Assembly (NCBI GenBank): GCA_963516005.1
Contig: CAUPYP010000002.1
Location: 62,001-126,000 of the forward strand
Direction of reading: 5' to 3'
Length of the DNA: 64,000 bases
Source: CAMUQR01 sp963516005
GTDB taxonomy: Bacteria; Patescibacteriota; Saccharimonadia; Saccharimonadales; Saccharimonadaceae
Shown piece after piece: positions 58,942 through 64,000 of this stretch. A model generated the notes under the pieces. The model was given only the letters and a program-made list of their open reading frames with translations, made no database searches and had not been told where the DNA came from. The translations under genes and the position numbers were made by a program. Position 1 is the first letter of the stretch. Each line of letters opens with the position of its first letter.

Positions 58942-61863
58942 TTATGTAATGTGATTGTTATATTTAATACTGTCCATAATATCTTGTTTAATGCTTTCGC
59001 GATTATCTTGCGGTAGGGTTTTGATCGTGTCTTGAATATCTGATAATTCTTGCTCTGTATCGCTTAATTCATTAAAGAGATCTTCGGTGGATTGACGGGC
59101 ATAGGCTTTAGCCTTACTAATGAGAAGTGGATCGGTAGGTCCGCTATAATTTGCGACATTATCATCGATATATTCCTGCTCCTTCTTAGCAAATTCAGTA
59201 GTATAAGTTTGTCGTAGTTGATGAACTTGTCTTGTTTTAGGAACTGGGCTGGGAACTTTAGCTTGAAGTTCGTTAGCTTGCTGGAGTTTATCGAGTAGCT
59301 CTGTTGACGCGCCTAAAACATCTTGAGTTTCGGTCGATAATTTATGGTAATTGTTAAGTATCGCATCGCGCGTACTGCTGTTATCAGCCATATGTTTAAC
59401 AAATACTTCATTAGCGACTGTTCCACGTTGAATGGTGCTGGCGTGGAGATTTTCCATATTGCCCGATTCGAGTTTGGTAAACAAACCCTTGTCCTTCATT
59501 GATTCGGTAGTGTGTTTAACAATTAGCTCATGATAAGGCTTCGCTGTTGGATCAGATATTTGATTACTCAATCGGTCAGCCTGGTGCAATAAATTAAGAT
59601 CGGCTTTGCCATGAGTTTCATTATATTCGGCGGTAGCCTTGATGATGCCCATACTGCGAAAATCGCCTTTATTATCAAGCGCTTTCATAATTTCAGTTGT
59701 AGTATCTTGCAGTTCGGCCTGAGTAGCGCCTTGCTTATTGGCAAGGTTCAGAGCTTTAAGAATATTATCTGGGTTATCTTCTTTTTGAGAACTTGCGTCT
59801 TGAGCATAGGCCATGGCAAGTGACAGAGCGATTTCTTTTGGATCGATTATTTGATTAGCTAAAACTTGATATTGATTACGTAATTCCGGCGATAAACTCG
59901 CGAAATTATTAGTGGATAATGCATCAATTAACTTCCCTGCTTCTGCCTGGCTGAACTTACCTGCAAAATCGCTCCGCTGTTTTTTGAGTTGGTATTGGGC
60001 GTTAAGACTATCGCGAGCCCAGAATTTGCCAGTTCGTGAAGCTCGTTTTAATAATTTTTTTTGCTGTTTTTGTGCTAAACGGAATTGACCAACTCCGGTT
60101 TTGTCAAATAAATTCTTAGCTTGGACACCAGCGCTGATTGGATCGGAACCAATATTATGAGCAAGTGGCGTATTAAATAACGAACCGGTGCCACCAACTT
60201 TAACTGCGGAGTCAATTTTGCGCATCGCATTAAGAATAATAAACGGAATAGCGGTGAGTGAACCGAATAAGGCAAGTTTGGCAGTCAAGAATATAATCAT
60301 ACCGTCTTGACCGGACATGATAATTTGATCAACGAGGATGGCTCCACCTACTAAGAAACTGGCAATTGGATAAATGCTGGCAATATTAAACAGTAATTTC
60401 CACCAGGTATCGTGTATTTTTTGCATTTGAGGTGATAAACCGCTCACTAAAGCGAATGGCGAAGTAATAACTAAAATAATAACTACAGCATCACGAATTG
60501 TTAATAACAAAATATTGATTAAGGTTGCTAAAACCGTCAATAAGCCAGCAATAATCAGCATTAGAATATTTAAAATATCCCCAATTGAACCCTGCTTCGA
60601 AGTATAAATCCCATATTTCCCCATAAAACCACCAGAGATTTTAGCAGTATCAACTAGTAGTTGAAAAATGCCCTTGCCGATTAAATTAGATAAATCAACA
60701 GCGACTTGCGTAATATAAAATGATAAGTTAACCAGTAGAATGGCGATTAGGAGTTTTGGGAGCATGCGTTTAACGGAATAATTAGATAAGCCTACTCCGG
60801 TAATTTGGGAGATGATCACTACTAAAAAGATAATAATAAAGATAATATTTGATAAATCACGGAAAGCCTGCCAGACATTTTTGACGCTCGGATCAGAGAT
60901 GGTTTCGAGGCGAATATTTAAAAACCAATTAGCAATTGTATTATACATCCCCTCAGCGGCACGAGTTGCTAATTCGGCGAACTGATCAATGATAACTCCC
61001 GATCCACCTGGCACATAATGAGTTTTAACCTTAGATAGAGCTGTTTTATCGGGAGTAATTTCCGTAAAATTAAAGTTAAAATTATTTCCGAAGTCAATAG
61101 TTGGGTACAGAATGTTATAACGGAAGTCATCGTTGAAGATCTTAAAAGTGACATGCGTGGGAATATTATTTGCGCCATTTAAAGCATTAGTATGCATATT
61201 AAAGAACATTTGTTGCAAGAAGAGATTGTTGAGGTTATTCGGATTGAAGATATTGTTGTTTTTATCGGGTTCTTGGATGTTTAATAAGTTGTTGCAGGGC
61301 TTATAGTCGTTAGTACCTGGCTTAGAACAAGAGCTGAAGATTCGCTCAACTGCTTCGTTGATGTCAGCTTCAGAAATGTTGTTAAGAATTTCTTTTGCTG
61401 ATGTATTAATGGATTTTTTAGGATCGCTAAGTAATTTCCAGGTGTCTTGATTAAACAAGTTAATTGTTTTGTCATAATTAAAAACAAAATTACCGTTGAG
61501 CATTTCTTGCTCTGTTGGCTCACGAAAAGTATCTTGTTCTTTGGTGCCTGGTAAATTATATTCATTTCTCTTAATATCGATACTACCATAGATATTAATT
61601 GCAATCATAAATTTAAGATTTTGTTTAACATCGGATTTAATTTCGGGAGTACAGATTTTGCTGGCAATATCACGTTTATTTTTCGGCATTTTAGATAAAG
61701 CTGAAGGATTTTGATCAAGTTCAGGACAAATTGCCAAATAAATTCGCATGAAGTTTGCATAATCAACTGCATCTTCAAAATACTGCAATTCTCCCCTAGC
61801 TGATGTTTGATTAGGGAAAATACCAGCCAGTATGATTGCTAGAAAAATAATTAACTTTTTCAT
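58942..61863 (-). CDS. VirB6/TrbL-like T4SS channel protein (paralogue 3, largest)
   Basis: 973 residues. Signal peptide (1-22, LAGIFPNQTSARG). A large extracytoplasmic domain (about 23-325), rich in Asn with several cysteines. About six membrane helices with NYSVKRMLPKLLIAILLVNL (361-380) and VAVDLSNLIG (387-396). A cytoplasmic helical domain of about 390 residues ends in a coiled coil (SDTEQELSDIQDTIKTL). The Cys-Pro motif of the other three copies is missing. The start overlaps the next paralogue by ATGA (61860-61863), showing coupled translation. The outer domain could meet the host or neighbour cell, an inference from topology. Confidence 0.85.
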   Translation of the reverse strand: MKKLIIFLAIILAGIFPNQTSARGELQYFEDAVDYANFMRIYLAICPELDQNPSALSKMPKNKRDIASKICTPEIKSDVKQNLKFMIAINIYGSIDIKRNEYNLPGTKEQDTFREPTEQEMLNGNFVFNYDKTINLFNQDTWKLLSDPKKSINTSAKEILNNISEADINEAVERIFSSCSKPGTNDYKPCNNLLNIQEPDKNNNIFNPNNLNNLFLQQMFFNMHTNALNGANNIPTHVTFKIFNDDFRYNILYPTIDFGNNFNFNFTEITPDKTALSKVKTHYVPGGSGVIIDQFAELATRAAEGMYNTIANWFLNIRLETISDPSVKNVWQAFRDLSNIIFIIIFLVVIISQITGVGLSNYSVKRMLPKLLIAILLVNLSFYITQVAVDLSNLIGKGIFQLLVDTAKISGGFMGKYGIYTSKQGSIGDILNILMLIIAGLLTVLATLINILLLTIRDAVVIILVITSPFALVSGLSPQMQKIHDTWWKLLFNIASIYPIASFLVGGAILVDQIIMSGQDGMIIFLTAKLALFGSLTAIPFIILNAMRKIDSAVKVGGTGSLFNTPLAHNIGSDPISAGVQAKNLFDKTGVGQFRLAQKQQKKLLKRASRTGKFWARDSLNAQYQLKKQRSDFAGKFSQAEAGKLIDALSTNNFASLSPELRNQYQVLANQIIDPKEIALSLAMAYAQDASSQKEDNPDNILKALNLANKQGATQAELQDTTTEIMKALDNKGDFRSMGIIKATAEYNETHGKADLNLLHQADRLSNQISDPTAKPYHELIVKHTTESMKDKGLFTKLESGNMENLHASTIQRGTVANEVFVKHMADNSSTRDAILNNYHKLSTETQDVLGASTELLDKLQQANELQAKVPSPVPKTRQVHQLRQTYTTEFAKKEQEYIDDNVANYSGPTDPLLISKAKAYARQSTEDLFNELSDTEQELSDIQDTIKTLPQDNRESIKQDIMDSIKYNNHIT

Positions 61864-64000
61864 TTACCGCCTCCGATACGAGTACTAAGTAAGTTTTCGG
61901 ATTGGAGCGCTGACTCAGCTGATTTGTAGGCTTTAATATTGTGTTGGTGATTTTGCATCACGTTAATCACATCATGCTCGATTTCCTGCTTAATCATTTC
62001 TGGAATCATATGATAATCTTGACCAATAGCCCCAATATAATGATTGGATAGATTATCTAAATTAGCATTTTGGCGGATTTTATCACGGATGGTTTGAATA
62101 GCTAAATTCGGAATAGCTGGTTGATTACCTGTTTTGGACACTGCCTCAACTTTGAAATCTTCAGTCTTGAGATTGCCTGGCCGAATTTTATTAAAGGCGG
62201 TGTCAATATTACCTTGAAGTTTTTTAACTTCCTCGCTATCATTGTAATCGATAATTGCATTTTTATGATCAAGTTTTGGCTGACTAGCATTGGGTTCTGG
62301 AGTTTTAGTAACTTGCTTACTAGCATAGTTTAATAAGCCTGAAGTGACTGGGTTACCGGCTTTTTCGGCGATTTTACTTGCAACAAATAATTTATCACTA
62401 ATGGATTCGTTGGTGAGATTATGGCTCTGAGCGTTGGCGATAATATTGCCAATTTGACTTCCATCAGCTTTTAACCCACCATAACCAGCTAAGGTGTTCA
62501 ATGATACGGTATAAAACTCAGCATCATTAAGAGCGCCGACATTAACTAATTGACGATATTTTTCTTGTTGTGCTGTCGATAGATTCTTATAGCTAGCGCC
62601 AGCGAGACTGCCCTGGTCTTCATGAAAAGCTTGTAATAACTCACCGTCATGATTCACAATGCCTTGAAAAGTATTAAATGACTGTGATTGGCGGGTTTGG
62701 TTGCGTTTGATTAAATCATAACCAGCGCCGGTGAAAGCACGGTTAAACATCGGGCTTTTGTAGACACCGCGCGCGAATTTACTATTAGCGAGCTTGAGTT
62801 TAAGATTATCTTGATTAGCTTTAATCGCCTGGTTAAAACCGCTTTGTTGAGCGGCTTGAAAGCCAGCATTCTTAGCCGAACTATATTGTTTTTTCATGAA
62901 ATTATTCAATACTAAGATACCTTTTGTAATGCTCATTAAGACTAATGGTGTGGCAAGCGTGGTTAGCACTGGCAGGGCAAATCCGATTAATTGGATTAAA
63001 TTATCGCCTTCTGAAACGCTAACTAATAATAGTCTTAAGAAGCGTCCACCTCCGTATAAAAAGCCGATCACCGGATAGAGCATGATAACATTAAAGAAGT
63101 TTTTTGACCATGATCGAAAAACGCCTTCAAACCGCGGAATGACATTGGCGAGAATTGCAAATGGCATTAGTAGCACAAAAATCACCACTAAACCATGTCG
63201 CATACTTAGTAGCAAGACAATAAACACTAGCCCGATTAATAAGATAACTAACGCTGGTAATAATAATACCAACCCGCCTAATATCGCCAAAGCTCCTGCT
63301 CCGGTCAGTACGCCAAAGGCAATGCTGGAAACAGAGATATCAACCGAACCACTTAGCTTGATCTGATTAGCTAAATTATCAAATAAATAGAAGAAACCAC
63401 TTCCCGCCAAGTTAGACAAATCAACCGCAATTTGCGCGATAATAAAAGATAAATTAATTAAGAAAATTGCCACAATTAACCGAGGCATCATTTTCTTTAA
63501 ATTATAATTTGACAAGCCAAAATTAGTTATCTGACTGACAATCACCCACATAACAATAATCACCAAGAAAATATTGGATGCGTTGCGGAAAAATGACCAT
63601 GCTTTTTGAAAAATCGGATTATCAAAAATGCTAGATGAGTTTAATTGGAAAAACTCTTGAATATGACTAACGGAACGATCTGCTGCCGCCGAAAGAGTGT
63701 TGGAGGCAGGACAAATCATCCAACGACTTGATTCTAGCTCACCTGTTAATTGAGAACACATATCAGCGGGCTCTTCCTCTGGCAAATTATTTAAATAGCA
63801 ATCTAGTGCGTTGGTTTTACAGAGCACGCGTTGTTTTTCAGTGAGGCTTTTAGAATCGCAGAGACGTTTAAGCCCTGATGGGATTTGCTTGTTGAGTTTA
63901 GCTTCTTGGTTGGATAGGTCTTTTTTTGGTAAGATGCCATCAATCGCTTCCTCCCAAACTGATCGACGAGGTGTGCTAGAAGAAATACCAGAGATGTAAT
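61860..64000 (-). CDS. VirB6/TrbL-like T4SS channel protein (paralogue 4, 5' end outside window)
   Basis: The frame stays open to the right edge, so the gene is incomplete. A GTG at 63827 is not the true start, because the codons before it also read as protein (SVWEEAIDGILPKKDLSN). The visible part has an extracytoplasmic stretch with WMICPASNTLSAAADRS, about six membrane helices with NYNLKKMMPRLIVAIFLINL and IAVDLSNLAG, and a soluble C-terminal domain of about 330 residues. It shares motif and layout with the three genes downstream. The rest of the operon, including any VirD4 or VirB11, must lie to the right. Confidence 0.85.
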   Translation of the reverse strand, partial: YISGISSSTPRRSVWEEAIDGILPKKDLSNQEAKLNKQIPSGLKRLCDSKSLTEKQRVLCKTNALDCYLNNLPEEEPADMCSQLTGELESSRWMICPASNTLSAAADRSVSHIQEFFQLNSSSIFDNPIFQKAWSFFRNASNIFLVIIVMWVIVSQITNFGLSNYNLKKMMPRLIVAIFLINLSFIIAQIAVDLSNLAGSGFFYLFDNLANQIKLSGSVDISVSSIAFGVLTGAGALAILGGLVLLLPALVILLIGLVFIVLLLSMRHGLVVIFVLLMPFAILANVIPRFEGVFRSWSKNFFNVIMLYPVIGFLYGGGRFLRLLLVSVSEGDNLIQLIGFALPVLTTLATPLVLMSITKGILVLNNFMKKQYSSAKNAGFQAAQQSGFNQAIKANQDNLKLKLANSKFARGVYKSPMFNRAFTGAGYDLIKRNQTRQSQSFNTFQGIVNHDGELLQAFHEDQGSLAGASYKNLSTAQQEKYRQLVNVGALNDAEFYTVSLNTLAGYGGLKADGSQIGNIIANAQSHNLTNESISDKLFVASKIAEKAGNPVTSGLLNYASKQVTKTPEPNASQPKLDHKNAIIDYNDSEEVKKLQGNIDTAFNKIRPGNLKTEDFKVEAVSKTGNQPAIPNLAIQTIRDKIRQNANLDNLSNHYIGAIGQDYHMIPEMIKQEIEHDVINVMQNHQHNIKAYKSAESALQSENLLSTRIGGGK

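Noticed and set aside
1..64000. Alternative genetic code (UGA as sense)
   Set aside because: UGA ends several genes with well-placed downstream starts (such as the ATGA overlaps at 299-302 and 61860-61863), so the standard bacterial code fits.

Overview
The window looks like the chromosome of a Patescibacteria/CPR bacterium, most likely a Candidatus Saccharibacteria (TM7) relative. This is an inference from content, since no rRNA gene is present. The origin block is of the Gram-positive kind: jag, yidC, rnpA and rpmH on one side, dnaA, dnaN and recF on the other, with DnaA boxes between. No amino-acid biosynthesis genes are visible, although an amino-acid ABC importer is present. There are many anchored surface proteins and a large type IV secretion-like (T4SS) operon of the Saccharibacteria type. 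UGA is used as a stop and the standard bacterial code fits throughout. The DNA is moderately AT-rich. Many genes have an extended -10 box (TGnTATAAT-like) ending only 6-10 nt before the start codon, so leaderless mRNAs appear common.

Layout. 1-2.0 kb: end of a glycosyltransferase (GT) cluster and a small anchored protein. 2.0-4.3 kb (minus): amino-acid ABC importer with binding protein and permease fused. 4.5-7.2 kb (plus): three-gene surface operon resembling Gram-positive WxL/DUF916 clusters. 7.2-16.0 kb (minus): a CmpB-like membrane protein, a UvrD-type helicase and a 1766-residue cell-surface protein (NPCBM, transglutaminase-like, discoidin, coiled coil, Pro/Thr-rich stalk, C-terminal anchor). 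16.2-25.0 kb: XRE regulator, then a minus-strand type III restriction-modification island in the transcriptional order fic, mod, coiled-coil membrane protein, 46-codon ORF, SDH-type (ClpP-fold) protease, res. 25.1-30.0 kb: radC, a two-component system, a DUF1697 gene with a winged-helix partner, a thioredoxin-rhodanese fusion, a PEBP protein and tRNA-Asn. 30.0-37.8 kb: LexA-HTH protein and O-antigen ligase diverging from an exopolysaccharide operon (priming transferase, GT4, manC, wecB, GT4). 37.9-38.5 kb: a solitary Nudix-like gene. 38.6-45.2 kb: replication-origin block. 45.3-64.0 kb (minus): T4SS-like operon running off the right edge.

How the genes work together. The GT/exopolysaccharide genes, the WxL-like operon, the giant surface protein and the T4SS operon probably build the envelope and host-contact machinery expected of an epibiont. 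The most unusual segment is the type III R-M island. Its mod and res genes are separated by a membrane-anchored coiled-coil protein, a tiny ORF and a serine-protease-fold gene, a Fic enzyme lies upstream, and the mod 5' end carries an in-frame stop. The T4SS operon is notable for four consecutive paralogous VirB6/TrbL-like proteins, each with its own large soluble domain.

Limits: all domain calls are from reading motifs by eye. No database search, folding or alignment was run, and residue positions are approximate.
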